Assembly (NCBI RefSeq): GCF_001411805.1 | Contig: NZ_CP007212.1 | Coordinates: 2,356,001 to 2,420,000 of the forward strand | Length of the DNA: 64,000 bases | DNA from: Burkholderia plantarii | GTDB lineage: Bacteria > Pseudomonadota > Gammaproteobacteria > Burkholderiales > Burkholderiaceae | Direction of reading: 5' to 3' | Shown here: in pieces, positions 55,258 through 63,999 of the stretch | Numbering within the stretch: position 1 is the stretch's first letter | Layout: each line of letters opens with the position of its first letter | The notes under the pieces: model-generated | Told to the model about the DNA's origin: nothing | Databases searched by the model: none | What the model saw: only the letters and a program-made list of their open reading frames with translations | Made by a program: the position numbers and the translations under genes

Positions 55258-55803
55258 CTAACGCACGCAGCCGGGGCTTGCCGGGCGAACTGTGCATACG
55301 TACTCTTGAAGTGCCCTCAATTTATCGATTTCCCGTTGATCGTCACCGGCGACAGCGAAAGCGCGCTCCGCAGTCGCTCGGTCGAGGTCTGCGACGGCGG
55401 TGGCACCATCGCCCACGCTGGCGGCGCCGGCACCTCCGGACAAGCTGTCGGCACCGGCTGGAGAACAGTTTCGGACCGTGACGCGCAGCTGGTCAGTGCC
55501 GGCAGCCAGAGCATCGCGATAACGGCGATTGTCGTTCTCATGATCCATCCGCTCCTTCGTGAATTTTGAGTCCACGGCGGCCACGCGCGCAGCCGCCGTA
55601 TCGTGAGCGGCAATCGCGCGCTGCTGGGCATCGAGCGCAGTGCGCGAGATCGCCAGTAGATCAGCCGCATGCTTCTGCCCATCGGTGGCGCGCTCGGCCT
55701 TCTCGGCAGCCAGAGCACGCGCATCGAACACATGCATGCCATACGCCCCCGCGGATATCGAGAGTGCAACTGCAAGCATGTATCCTCCTGCTCGCCCTAT
55801 CAT
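55258..55803 (-). CDS. Phage i-spanin Rz-like protein
   Basis: The inner-membrane spanin that with Rz1 fuses inner and outer membranes at the last stage of lysis, 181 aa. It has an N-terminal signal-anchor (YMLAVALSISAGAYGMHVF) and a long coiled coil (ALAAEKAERATDGQKHAADLL and following). ATG 55803 overlaps the stop of the membrane protein upstream (ATGA). Rz1 is nested in its last part in another frame, the classic arrangement. The 3' half is duplicated at 54434-54614. Confidence 0.85.
   Translation of the reverse strand: MIGRAGGYMLAVALSISAGAYGMHVFDARALAAEKAERATDGQKHAADLLAISRTALDAQQRAIAAHDTAAARVAAVDSKFTKERMDHENDNRRYRDALAAGTDQLRVTVRNCSPAGADSLSGGAGAASVGDGATAVADLDRATAERAFAVAGDDQREIDKLRALQEYVCTVRPASPGCVR
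55317..55541 (-). CDS. Phage o-spanin Rz1 lipoprotein (nested in Rz)
   Basis: A 74-aa outer-membrane lipoprotein wholly inside the Rz gene in a different frame. MRTTIAVIAMLWLPALTSC is a lipoprotein signal with lipobox LTSC (Cys19). The mature part is Pro-rich (VLQPVPTACPEVPAPPAWAM), as Rz1 should be. It pairs with Rz in the periplasm. Confidence 0.82.
   Translation of the reverse strand: MRTTIAVIAMLWLPALTSCASRSETVLQPVPTACPEVPAPPAWAMVPPPSQTSTERLRSALSLSPVTINGKSIN
55355..55536 (-). repeat. Direct-repeat partner of the 54434-54614 fragment
   Basis: This 180-bp part of the intact Rz/Rz1 region recurs at 54434-54614 in the same orientation with scattered substitutions. The two copies bracket the GNAT gene, as expected if recombination duplicated the end of the lysis cassette while cargo was gained. 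Confidence 0.8.
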
Positions 55804-56075
55804 GACTGCTGCGGCCTCTTCCGTGTCACCAACGGCTGTTTGAAGAACATCATTCCGAGCACGGCCAGGCAGAACCCGCCCGTGATCACGGGCTCTCCCG
55901 GCCACACTTCGTCGTAGCCTAGCCAGATCAGCCCGGCGAGATTCCAGAGGCCACCGAACTGCGTCATGCCCAGGACGATGCGCCACGCGAACGACTGCGG
56001 CAGAATCAGGAGCCATCCCACCGCGGCGCACAGCACGAGGTGAAGCAACACGTACACCAAAATCAAAGCGCTCAT
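55800..56075 (-). CDS. Small phage membrane protein (holin/antiholin-like)
   Basis: A 91-aa protein with three hydrophobic segments (ILVYVLLHLVLCAAVGWLLI, VLGMTQFGGLWNLAGLIWLG, GGFCLAVLGMMFF). Position between the holin-like gene and Rz, with ATGA-type overlaps on both sides, marks it as part of the lysis cassette. It could be a second holin or an antiholin. I cannot assign a named holin class. Confidence 0.65.
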   Translation of the reverse strand: MSALILVYVLLHLVLCAAVGWLLILPQSFAWRIVLGMTQFGGLWNLAGLIWLGYDEVWPGEPVITGGFCLAVLGMMFFKQPLVTRKRPQQS

Positions 56076-56419
56076 TCCTTTTCCTCCGATCCCGCAACGC
56101 GATCCAGCAGTTCCTCTGCGACTCTGTCGCCACGTCGCTGAATCACACGTATTGCGATCTCAGCGACGATCGGACCAGCCGTCCCGATCACCAGCGCGAC
56201 GCCTCGCTGCAAAGCAATACTGTCGCCACGCAACCAGTATTCGACCACCGCGGGTGCGACGAACAGCGCCATCAGAGCGCCAATGATGATGTGCGCGAAC
56301 ATCAATCGACGATTCGCAGGGGGCACTACGACGACCCTCACGAGCGAGCCGGCCGCGCCTGCCGCGAAAACGGATAGCGGGCCGGTCAGGTAACGCACGT
56401 AGTCCACTGCCCCCTCCAT
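56072..56419 (-). CDS. Putative phage holin
   Basis: A 115-aa protein from ATG 56419 with two or three TM helices (LSVFAAGAAGSLVRVVVV, FAHIIIGALMALFVAPAVV, VALVIGTAGPIVAEIAI) and a charged C-terminus, the profile of a phage holin. ATG overlaps the endolysin stop (ATGA). It should form the inner-membrane hole that frees or activates the endolysin. Confidence 0.75.
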   Translation of the reverse strand: MEGAVDYVRYLTGPLSVFAAGAAGSLVRVVVVPPANRRLMFAHIIIGALMALFVAPAVVEYWLRGDSIALQRGVALVIGTAGPIVAEIAIRVIQRRGDRVAEELLDRVAGSEEKE

Positions 56420-56832
56420 CAAGATTTGCCGGTGGTCATCATCTCTGCGAGCCGCGTCGCGCGCGCACCGACCTGCCTTGCCCATTTCGAATCCAACATG
56501 CCTTTTGATGCCGCAGCGTAGTCGCCTCGCTTTATCGCATCGAGGGTGTTCACGAACGTCAGCAGGCCGCCGCCCATATTGAATGCCATGTTGACCATCG
56601 CGCGCTGTCTGACCGTGTCAAGCTCCCGCCACCACGGTAGCTTGGCGTCAAGCCACGTGATGGTGCGGTCGATATCGTCTGCGAGCAGCATGTCGCATTC
56701 GCTCTCGCTGATGCCGACGTCGGTGAGGTTACGACCGACACCGATGGTGATCTTGCCCACGGTGTCGGTGTAGGGCATCAGCCGCCGTCCTTCATCCCGG
56801 CTGAGTTCGGCGATCAATGTCTGTCTGTCCAT
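56419..56832 (-). CDS. Phage endolysin (T4-type lysozyme, GH24)
   Basis: A muramidase of the T4-lysozyme family, 137 aa. The catalytic triad region is in place: Glu in ELSRDEGRRLMPYTDTVGKITIGVG with the downstream Asp and Thr (GxTxGxG). The second conserved block is RAMVNMAFNMGG. There is no signal-anchor, so it needs the holin. ATG 56832 overlaps the upstream tail-fibre assembly stop (TGATG). Confidence 0.92.
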   Translation of the reverse strand: MDRQTLIAELSRDEGRRLMPYTDTVGKITIGVGRNLTDVGISESECDMLLADDIDRTITWLDAKLPWWRELDTVRQRAMVNMAFNMGGGLLTFVNTLDAIKRGDYAAASKGMLDSKWARQVGARATRLAEMMTTGKS

Positions 56833-57593
56833 CACTGGGCGGGCTCCTTCTCCGTTGATTTCACGGAAGGTTCACTGGCGTCATCCGTCTGTCGAGCGTC
56901 GTCCTTACTCGAATCGCCTGCCGTTGGCTTCGATTCGGCTTTCTCTTTCGACGCATCGATTCGCGCTTGCCCCTCGGCGATACGGGCCTTCTCCGCTTCG
57001 ATCTCGCCGCGAATCTGCTCGATCGAGTCAGCAGTCGGCTTGTCAGGCCAGTCACAACGATCCGGGAATGCGGAACCGTTGATCACGTCGACGAGCTGCA
57101 TCTGATATGCGCTCCATGCGCGGAACGTGGCCGTCGCGAGATCGTCCAGCAATCCCGCCGCGACCGCGCTTTCCTTGCCGAGCGTCTGCCGCTGCGCCTC
57201 GGCGTAGCGCTTCTCGAAATCCTCCATCGCGAGCTTGCGTTTCGCTGCCGCCACAATCTGAGGATCGACCGCCCAATCACCATCGTTCCAGACATACTCG
57301 TCCGACGGCCGAGCCTTCTCAGTCAAGCCAGTTTCTTCGGGCGTCACGCCCGCGCGCGAGATCTCCGCCGGTTCGCCATTGCTCGTGCGATACAACACGC
57401 GCCCGCGATAGTCAGGCAACAAGGTCCACGCCCCGTCACGCCAGAACGGCCACGTGTGTCGAGATCGATCCGGCAACGGGGTGTCGGTAGAAAAAGCGGG
57501 CATAAGCCAGCGCTTCTCGTTTCTCGGATCAGGCAGAGCCAGAGAACTGCTCACGTACTCGCCGGTCTCGCTGTTGAAGTGATGGATCATCAT
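56832..57593 (-). CDS. Tail fibre assembly-like protein
   Basis: A 253-aa protein directly after the fibre gene. ATG 57593 has AGGAAGGAAG upstream. The N-terminal half (MMIHHFNSETGEYVSS, LPDPRNEKRWLMPAFST) is the pattern of Tfa-type and related collar-associated proteins. The middle is helical (KRYAEAQRQTLGKESA, TATFRAWSAYQMQL). The C-terminal 60 residues are a Lys/Glu/Asp/Ser coiled coil. It probably helps fold or attach the fibre. Confidence 0.7.
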   Translation of the reverse strand: MMIHHFNSETGEYVSSSLALPDPRNEKRWLMPAFSTDTPLPDRSRHTWPFWRDGAWTLLPDYRGRVLYRTSNGEPAEISRAGVTPEETGLTEKARPSDEYVWNDGDWAVDPQIVAAAKRKLAMEDFEKRYAEAQRQTLGKESAVAAGLLDDLATATFRAWSAYQMQLVDVINGSAFPDRCDWPDKPTADSIEQIRGEIEAEKARIAEGQARIDASKEKAESKPTAGDSSKDDARQTDDASEPSVKSTEKEPAQ

Positions 57594-57609
57594 GATTTCG
57601 CTTCCTTCC

Positions 57610-59520
57610 TCAATAAGCACGCATCGTTGCCAGCAGCGCGATGTTGCGCGGACGCGATTCGCTTCCTCCATCTGCGCTGACGGTAACGGCATGGCTGTGC
57701 GTGCCACCGCCGCCGATACCAACGTTGTGACCGTGATTTCCCGCCCAGTCGATCCAGATTCCGGTATCCGTATGCGACGTGTATCGAATGTCTTGTCGAT
57801 CCCAGTTATACGGCCCCCATCCTTGGCCATAGTCGACAGCGACAACGCCAACACGACCCATTTCAACCGTGTGCGAGTGCCCAGGATCTTTCGCGACGTG
57901 GTAATGCGACCCCTGTGTGTCAGTCCATGCCGTATGAACGTGGTCTGGCGCCGCAGACGCCGTGGCGCCGTGACTATGTGAGCGGTTCATGCTGTCTTGC
58001 CATGAACCGCATACGCGGCCGCTATCAACGCCCCGACCGTTGTCCCAACATCGAATATGTTCGCCACGAAGCTCCGGTACGCGAAACGTTGTCGCACCAT
58101 CTCCGTCAGAAAAATTACCCCAGTTATCGTCGTGCCAATTGGCGTCAGATACAAGCGCCCCACTCTCCTGTGCGTATGACCACAACGCCGGATAATCTTT
58201 TCGGAGAAGCAGCGCGCCGTCCAACACGAGATGACCTGCACGAGGTCGTGAACGTGCTTCAAAGTAAATCGCCCCGATATCCGCAGTGCTTATAGCGCGC
58301 ACGACAAATTCAGTGGTCGCGATCCTTTTCGAGTTGTCTTCAAAGCTAGGCGTGGGCGCGCTAGGACTGCCGACAAAGGCGGGAGATTCGATCGCCGCTT
58401 TTCTGTTTGGATCGAAGTTGCCGGTGTCCCACGGCGTAGCATTCCACATCGGACGAGTTGGCAACCTCAACGTACCTTGCTCATCGATGACACCGTAGTT
58501 GTAGGCACCGGTCGGCCCAGTCCGGAACACGAGATTGCACTTGCCAGGGTCGTTATAGACGACCGAGCCAGCATCACCGTCGCGCATACCTTGATTGAGG
58601 GCCACGTTCGGCAGATACAGTGCCCCAGTCATCGTGCCGCCAGCTTTGGCCACAAGCGCACCAGGATCAAGGTTGTCCGTATCCCAAGGCGTCGCTCCCC
58701 AAGTCGGCCTCAAGGGCAACGTCAACATGCCCTCGTCATTGATGTGGCTGTATCTATAGGCGCCGGCCGAGCCGGTTCGGAACACGATATTGCGCTTGCT
58801 GGGGTCGTTATATATCTGGGGCGCAGCCCCGTCATCGGGCAAACCTTCGGTAAGGCGCACGATGGGGACGTTGAGCGGGCCTGTCATCGTGTCACCGGCC
58901 TTGAGCACAACCTTTCTTCCAAACCCTGGATCGCCGCCCACCGCGCCCGCCAGCTTCCCGAGCGTGTCGAGCGGGCCAGGCGCGCCACCGACGACATCAG
59001 CGACCTTCGTCTTCACCTCGGCGTGGGTCGCGTATTGGGGGTGAGGATTGGCAGCGGCTTCGTGCGACGCCATCAGCGCAATCATCGCGCTACCGTTCGG
59101 ATCAACGATGATCTTCACCACGTTGCCAACCGCCTCGTCGATGCTCATGTCGTACGAGAAAACGAAATCCACGCCGGCGGACATGACGGCGTAGCGGCCG
59201 GCCTCCTGCGAGCAGTACGCGAAGAGAACGGAATCGGGCGATCCCGGCTCACCGGCCCAGATTCCGATCTCACACACCTCGTAGTTCGACGCCCCGATGA
59301 ACACGGCCGACATGCGGATCTGCGAGTCCGATATCTTCTGGCCAGCCCCGATCGTGGCAAGTTGCTTCGGTGAGACGAGCGCCGTCTCCTTTCTGTCCGG
59401 AACACGATTCCCGGTTCCGAACTGGATGTGAGTCAGCGTCACGTCGAGCCCGTTGTTCTGGGCATTGAAGATGGCGGTCTGACCTACAGTCGTCAGTTTC
59501 AGGTTCAGCGGTTCGCTCAC
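57610..59520 (-). CDS. Phage tail collar/fibre protein with tandem repeats
   Basis: A 636-aa receptor-binding type protein. GTG 59520 overlaps the previous gene and has AGAGG upstream. The N-terminal part (SEPLNLKLTTVGQTAIFNAQ) resembles phage tail-collar N-domains. Two tandem modules of about 85 aa follow (KAGDTMTGPLNVP to TPWDTDNLDP, and KAGGTMTGALYLP to TPWDTGNFDP). A collar-type domain and a His/Gly-rich C-terminus (HSHGATASA, GNHGHNVGIGGGGTHSHAV) end the chain, like phage knob domains that bind iron. Confidence 0.82.
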   Translation of the reverse strand: MSEPLNLKLTTVGQTAIFNAQNNGLDVTLTHIQFGTGNRVPDRKETALVSPKQLATIGAGQKISDSQIRMSAVFIGASNYEVCEIGIWAGEPGSPDSVLFAYCSQEAGRYAVMSAGVDFVFSYDMSIDEAVGNVVKIIVDPNGSAMIALMASHEAAANPHPQYATHAEVKTKVADVVGGAPGPLDTLGKLAGAVGGDPGFGRKVVLKAGDTMTGPLNVPIVRLTEGLPDDGAAPQIYNDPSKRNIVFRTGSAGAYRYSHINDEGMLTLPLRPTWGATPWDTDNLDPGALVAKAGGTMTGALYLPNVALNQGMRDGDAGSVVYNDPGKCNLVFRTGPTGAYNYGVIDEQGTLRLPTRPMWNATPWDTGNFDPNRKAAIESPAFVGSPSAPTPSFEDNSKRIATTEFVVRAISTADIGAIYFEARSRPRAGHLVLDGALLLRKDYPALWSYAQESGALVSDANWHDDNWGNFSDGDGATTFRVPELRGEHIRCWDNGRGVDSGRVCGSWQDSMNRSHSHGATASAAPDHVHTAWTDTQGSHYHVAKDPGHSHTVEMGRVGVVAVDYGQGWGPYNWDRQDIRYTSHTDTGIWIDWAGNHGHNVGIGGGGTHSHAVTVSADGGSESRPRNIALLATMRAY

Positions 59521-60233
59521 GCTATCGTTCCTCTGGCATTCAAAAGTTGGGCGGGATTGCCGTTACCCGCAGCAATCCACTGGGCTGTTCCCTCCATCGG
59601 CACAAGCAGATCGAGGGCACCCGACACATGCCAATTTTGCGCACCGCTACCTACCGCGATCAGCCGCATTTTTCCGATGTTGCTGGTCACTTGATGCCGC
59701 AGGCTAGGTACGAGGCGCGCGGGCATGACACTGGGCAGGCATCCGCGAACGAGATCGTCCTTCTCCGGATCCGGAAAGCTGTTGATCGTGATACGCACCC
59801 GGCTGGTCAGAAAAGCGTCGACGCCGCTCTCTTCCCGCACGTCACTGGGGTACGGCGACGTCTTTCCGTGCCAAAGCTGAACGGCCGTGCCGATGTTCGG
59901 AAAGAGCAACTGCAGGTAGGTGCGCAAGAAGTGCAAACCGCGCCCCTGCGTATCGCCGGCTTTCCAGGCGCGATACAGGTAACGCGTGGAAGCCTCCTCA
60001 CCGTCTCCCTGGAGTAGCACCAGGCCGTCCGAATTGACGGCCCGCCGCACCAGTTCAAATGAACCGAGGTGCGCCATGCCAAGCACGTTCACGTCGAACA
60101 GCACAGGTGCCAGAGCTGAAGTGAACAGATGCAAGAACAGCCGTTTGAGATCAGCCTCGACCTCGTTCTCGACGTAGCTGTTCTCCAGCGGCAGGAGCCG
60201 CGGAAGCTGGGCATTCGAGAAATCGAAGGCCAT
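59517..60233 (-). CDS. Phage tail protein in gpI position
   Basis: A 238-aa protein between baseplate J (3-bp gap) and the tail fibre gene (GTGA overlap), the place of P2 gpI. The N-terminal FSNAQLPRLLPLENSYVENE is plausible for such a wedge protein, but the sequence is not close to gpI. The RYLYRAWKAGDTQGRGLHFL-type region may be the core. Function is inferred from order. Confidence 0.7.
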   Translation of the reverse strand: MAFDFSNAQLPRLLPLENSYVENEVEADLKRLFLHLFTSALAPVLFDVNVLGMAHLGSFELVRRAVNSDGLVLLQGDGEEASTRYLYRAWKAGDTQGRGLHFLRTYLQLLFPNIGTAVQLWHGKTSPYPSDVREESGVDAFLTSRVRITINSFPDPEKDDLVRGCLPSVMPARLVPSLRHQVTSNIGKMRLIAVGSGAQNWHVSGALDLLVPMEGTAQWIAAGNGNPAQLLNARGTIA

Positions 60234-60236
60234 GCG

Positions 60237-61733
60237 CTATGCGCCCCAGGAAGGGATCACGATGTTGGCCGTCGCGACGTTGACGGTCAGGCTTTCCGCA
60301 TCCAGGTAGCGCCACATCTCCGGGCGGATCTGGATGCCAGACGGCTCGTCAATACTGACCGTCAAGTCGGAACCGGCATCGGCCAGCGCCGGCACCTTCT
60401 CGCGCAGCAACGCATAGACGCGCTTGTAGCGCGGGCGGGTTCGACCACGCCGCGACGCACTCGCTTCCCGACCGTACTCACGCAACAAGGCTTCGCTGAT
60501 CTTCCGTCGCACGTCCGAAGCGATATACGACGTCGATACCGTGGCATTGATGGTCATCCGGATCCGCGAGATGACCGGTGTGAAGAACCGCACACGATAG
60601 CTGTCGTCGGCAGCGCGCACGGCCGCCTTGATTGCGATCTGCGTGGCCGTCAGGTCGGCATCCTCGATCTCGACGGCAGGCGCTGGGTGGCGCGAGTCGC
60701 CCTCGCCCCGAATCGCCTCGCCTCCGTCGCTCGACAGGCAGGCGATAAACAGCGCGTTGATGTTGTCCAGGCTGGCCCCGCGAGCCGCCTCCTCTGTTGC
60801 CTCATTCCACACGGAAAGGAACTGCAACGTCGGGAATGTCCGGCGCACCAGGAAATCAAATTCACCGAGGAACACCGCGTTCCCGTTGTAGATCGACGGG
60901 TAGCGCGCGAGATCCCGCAGCACCGACATCGGCATCGGGTTCTGGCCGGCGGCCAGTAATGCATCCATCTTCATGTCGACAGCAGCCTCGGACGGTGAGC
61001 TCAGATACGCGAACGCAAACGGGCTGCCGAAATCAGGGCTCACGTCGCCCGCGGTGTAGAACACCGTCAATGTGATCGCTGCGCCATCCTTCGGCTGGAC
61101 GCCGACCACGCCGTCGAAGCCGAAGCGCACATAGACTTGCTGCTGGTCGTCGGCCTCGACGTGATACACGCGTTCTTCCGGCATGGTGTTCACGTAGCGG
61201 TCGCGGTATTCGTAGATGCCGTCACCGTCGCTCACGGCGACCGCGCACAGCACAGCCTCATCGTCGGCCGGTGGGATCGGGATCGAGTAGAACGGCTCAC
61301 TTCCGTTCACGATATGCGTGAACGTGACCGCTCGACGTTGACTGGCCTCGAATGTCGCCTCATCGCCAGGAGGCACGGTGGCGGCCGTCTCAACGCGATA
61401 CGGCAGGCCTGAGGAATCGAGCACGGCAGTCCCTGACTCGATCAGGAATGGGCTCGACCCAGCATTCCTCGCACGAACACGCACGCGTGCGGGCGTCGCC
61501 TTGCGCACGATGCCGCGCATTGCCGCATCGGCCATCACCGTGCTGTCGCGCGTTTTCTCGAACGGCTCAATCTGCGCGACTTCGATCTGAGCCGACAGCG
61601 CGCCCAGCATTGTCGCCATGGCGTCGAGATGCTGCGTGATTCTCGGATCGCCTGCGTGGTACAGCGGCGCGATCGTTGGGTAATCGGCGATCGTGTCGCG
61701 GATCAGTTTCTGGAAATCGGCTTTGGTCAGCAC
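60237..61733 (-). CDS. Baseplate J-like protein
   Basis: A wedge component of a contractile tail baseplate, 498 aa from GTG 61733, immediately after the previous stop. Family signs are the N-terminal GDPRITQHLDAMATML, TPARVRVRARNAGSSPFLIESGT, and the C-terminal half with ISRIRMTINATVSTSYIASDV and VSIDEPSGIQIRPEMWRYL. Its presence shows that the prophage tail is contractile (myovirus-like) or a related tailocin. Confidence 0.87.
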   Translation of the reverse strand: MLTKADFQKLIRDTIADYPTIAPLYHAGDPRITQHLDAMATMLGALSAQIEVAQIEPFEKTRDSTVMADAAMRGIVRKATPARVRVRARNAGSSPFLIESGTAVLDSSGLPYRVETAATVPPGDEATFEASQRRAVTFTHIVNGSEPFYSIPIPPADDEAVLCAVAVSDGDGIYEYRDRYVNTMPEERVYHVEADDQQQVYVRFGFDGVVGVQPKDGAAITLTVFYTAGDVSPDFGSPFAFAYLSSPSEAAVDMKMDALLAAGQNPMPMSVLRDLARYPSIYNGNAVFLGEFDFLVRRTFPTLQFLSVWNEATEEAARGASLDNINALFIACLSSDGGEAIRGEGDSRHPAPAVEIEDADLTATQIAIKAAVRAADDSYRVRFFTPVISRIRMTINATVSTSYIASDVRRKISEALLREYGREASASRRGRTRPRYKRVYALLREKVPALADAGSDLTVSIDEPSGIQIRPEMWRYLDAESLTVNVATANIVIPSWGA

Positions 61734-61734
61734 G

Positions 61735-62025
61735 TCATGTCCCCGGAACCTGGATTGCACGGCCGCCCACCTCAACGATGAGCTCGAGGCGGTCCGGTAG
61801 GGACGGCACGCCGTAAAGGTTCAGCGCGCCCGCCGGCAAGCTCTGGAGCACCGGGACGTCGGCCCGAAGCTTCTGCAGGAACGCCTCGGGCGCCCCGTCT
61901 GCCTGAGGAAGTTGCAACAGGGACTTGGCATCCTGCCCGTAATCGGATCCCAGGTAGCCGCTCACCGGCGTGTCAAGCCAGTGCCGCACCATGTCCTGAA
62001 TGTCGTTGCCAGTGATCGTAGCCAT
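61735..62025 (-). CDS. Small phage tail/baseplate protein
   Basis: A 96-aa protein directly upstream of the J gene. ATG 62025 (MATITGNDIQDMVRHWLDTP) is preferred; an in-frame start at 62067 is possible. Its place is that of the gp25/W-type wedge protein, but no motif proves this. The end is SLPDRLELIVEVGGRAIQVPG. Confidence 0.6.
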   Translation of the reverse strand: MATITGNDIQDMVRHWLDTPVSGYLGSDYGQDAKSLLQLPQADGAPEAFLQKLRADVPVLQSLPAGALNLYGVPSLPDRLELIVEVGGRAIQVPGT

Positions 62026-62067
62026 GCCCCAACGGTAAAGGTTGGGCGACGATGGGAAGCGCGGCAT

Positions 62068-62291
62068 TTTCCGGGTCAGGATGGACGCGAGCCGCTCGCT
62101 TTGCTAAATTCAGGGTGTCAGCCGCGCCCACGGGCTGCCTCTCTCGTAGAGTCCCGTGCGTAGCCCCGCCAGCGATGGCGGATGTCACCGGCGGCCACGA
62201 TGGCGCACCCTTGCCGAGACGACGTTGTGTAGGCTCCGCAAGCGTAGGCCGGGGTGCGTCAGCCCCCGCCCCCGGCGCACCGCCATCACCC
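62068..62291. other. Gap in the tail module
   Basis: About 220 bp between the RNase-like gene and the small tail gene. There are weak open frames only. A GC-rich imperfect repeat region lies around 62160-62280. Nothing could be assigned. Confidence 0.35.
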
Positions 62292-62756
62292 TTAATCCTG
62301 TTCGATGAAGACCGTCAGCGCCCAAGCATTCGAGCCCGGCCGCTTGATGAGATGGACTTCAGTGCCATCCCGGCCGACGATGATGCGCTCCACGCTCTTC
62401 ACCGAGAACCGCCCGGTCTCCGCACCCTCGGCTATGGTCCGCACCATGCGATGAAGCGTCGCCAGGGCCTGTCCGGCTGTCATGCCATCCTTGCGCGGCC
62501 TTGCCTCCAGCACGTGCGAGATACCTTTCTCTCCCTTGCGCCTGCCACGCGCATCCGGCGGCCATCTCCCCTCGGTGCCCCACACGAAATCCACCCAGCC
62601 CAAGCCCTCTCGGTACATGGCACGGTGAACCGTGGTTCTTTCCTTCAGGGCCTTATCGATCGCAGCCAAACCACGCTTGATATTTGCCGGTCCAGTCGGT
62701 ACCGCATCCAGGAGTACCGGATGAAGAATGGCCCTATATTCATGTAGTTGCAGCAT
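62292..62756 (-). CDS. Phage-linked RNase-like protein (barnase/EndoU/colicin E5-RelE-like, PBECR type)
   Basis: A 154-aa protein 3 bp after the transglycosylase stop. The last 100 residues show the pattern of the phage barnase-EndoU-colicin E5/D-RelE-like nucleases: GWVDFVWGTEG, then KGISHVLEARPRKDG (His), then MVRTIAEGAETGR, EVHLIKRPGSNAWALTVFIEQ. In known phages these domains are often at the end of tail or MuF proteins. Here it is a separate gene in the tail module, so it may be carried in the virion. Activity is inferred. Confidence 0.65.
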   Translation of the reverse strand: MLQLHEYRAILHPVLLDAVPTGPANIKRGLAAIDKALKERTTVHRAMYREGLGWVDFVWGTEGRWPPDARGRRKGEKGISHVLEARPRKDGMTAGQALATLHRMVRTIAEGAETGRFSVKSVERIIVGRDGTEVHLIKRPGSNAWALTVFIEQD

Positions 62757-62759
62757 CGC

Positions 62760-63999
62760 CTACGCCCCCAATCCGCCAGTCACGATATGCGCGATGCCAC
62801 GCTCGCGCAGGTCTTGATTGACGTCCGACGGCGCTGGCGTAACGACCACGGGCTTGTGGCGGTCGCCGGACGCAAGCGGCACATCGATCCTTGGCGCTTC
62901 GGCCACGGCCGGCACAGCTGGCACACTCGGTACCGCCGGCACACGAGCCGACGCCACGATTGGCATCCCTGGTGCCGCGATGCCCACCGGCGCAACGGGC
63001 ATCGGCGCCGCGGCGACGACGGCCGGCGCGGCCGGCTTCGGACTGCGACTCGCCCCGACGTCCGCAACCGAGATCTTGTCCTGTGCCTGCCGGACATCCG
63101 AAGCGAAGGCATCGCCTCGTCGCATCATCTTCCCCATACGGGCGTATGCCTCGGCGGCAGTCACACTGCCGTCGCCATACAAACTCTTGTTGCCCGATAT
63201 GACCGCCTCAACGCGAGCGCGTTGCTTGTCGTTCCTCGCACCCTGCAACAGCGCATCGCGGACGGTCATACTGGGATCGCGTTGCATCCCCTTCAACAGG
63301 TTCTTGGCGTCCCTGTCGCCGAGATTGTGGAAGGCGTAGACGTTCGCATCATCGTCGGCGCCACCATATTTGCGCCCCTTCTCGATGTTCTCTCTCATGA
63401 ATTCGGCCAGCATGCCAGCCTGGACCGTCTTGTCGCTCCGGTACTTCGCCGCCTGATCCCGCGTCAACCGGCCTGCTCCCGCCACGCCATACTTCGCGCC
63501 GTACTTGTTGAGCATGTCCGTCCACGTGCCGTCGAGGAACTGGCCGTAGCCGTGCGCCGACGAAATGCGGGTGCCGTCCTCTCGGATCGGCGCCGCCTCC
63601 GCATTAAACCCGCTCTCGAAGTTGGCGATCTTCGCGACCGTACCAGCGTCCACTCCCGCCTTTTCGGAAGCGCCGAGCAGATAGCGTTTGGCGTCGCGCC
63701 ATCGAGCCGCAATGCCGCCGCCTATTGACTGCGCGCCATGCAAGAGCGTCGAGACACCACGCCCGGCCGTTGAATGCGTCGCGGCCCATTGCGCGCCATG
63801 CCTGATCCCGTTCACCGCCTTGCGCTCAACGACGGTGCCGAAATCCTTGACTGTCTTCGACACCGACGACCAAACACGCGACGCAGCGCCCTTGATGTCG
63901 ACGCCGGTCTTGTCCTTGACGAAATCGTTGGCGGCGTCTCCCTGCGTCGCGACCCAGTTGCCAGCTTTCTGCCCGGCTTTCTTGACGCTCTGCCATCCC
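62760..63999 (-). CDS. Phage tail lytic transglycosylase-like protein (5' cut by window)
   Basis: At least 413 aa and open to the right edge without a stop. The lysozyme-like domain is in the middle: Glu in VAKIANFESGFNAEA, then SSAHGYGQFLDGTW (the GLMQ-equivalent) and VYAFHNLG. Long helical regions precede it (GWQSVKKAGQKAGNWVATQG and following) and a Pro/Ala/Val linker follows. It is probably the tail tip or tape-measure-associated enzyme that cuts peptidoglycan during DNA entry. GTG 63863 is an internal codon, not the start. Confidence 0.75.
   Translation of the reverse strand, partial: GWQSVKKAGQKAGNWVATQGDAANDFVKDKTGVDIKGAASRVWSSVSKTVKDFGTVVERKAVNGIRHGAQWAATHSTAGRGVSTLLHGAQSIGGGIAARWRDAKRYLLGASEKAGVDAGTVAKIANFESGFNAEAAPIREDGTRISSAHGYGQFLDGTWTDMLNKYGAKYGVAGAGRLTRDQAAKYRSDKTVQAGMLAEFMRENIEKGRKYGGADDDANVYAFHNLGDRDAKNLLKGMQRDPSMTVRDALLQGARNDKQRARVEAVISGNKSLYGDGSVTAAEAYARMGKMMRRGDAFASDVRQAQDKISVADVGASRSPKPAAPAVVAAAPMPVAPVGIAAPGMPIVASARVPAVPSVPAVPAVAEAPRIDVPLASGDRHKPVVVTPAPSDVNQDLRERGIAHIVTGGLGA

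Noticed and set aside
62052..62747. 231-codon plus-strand open frame across the tail module
   Set aside because: Opposite to all prophage genes and overlaps the RNase-like gene completely; shadow frame.
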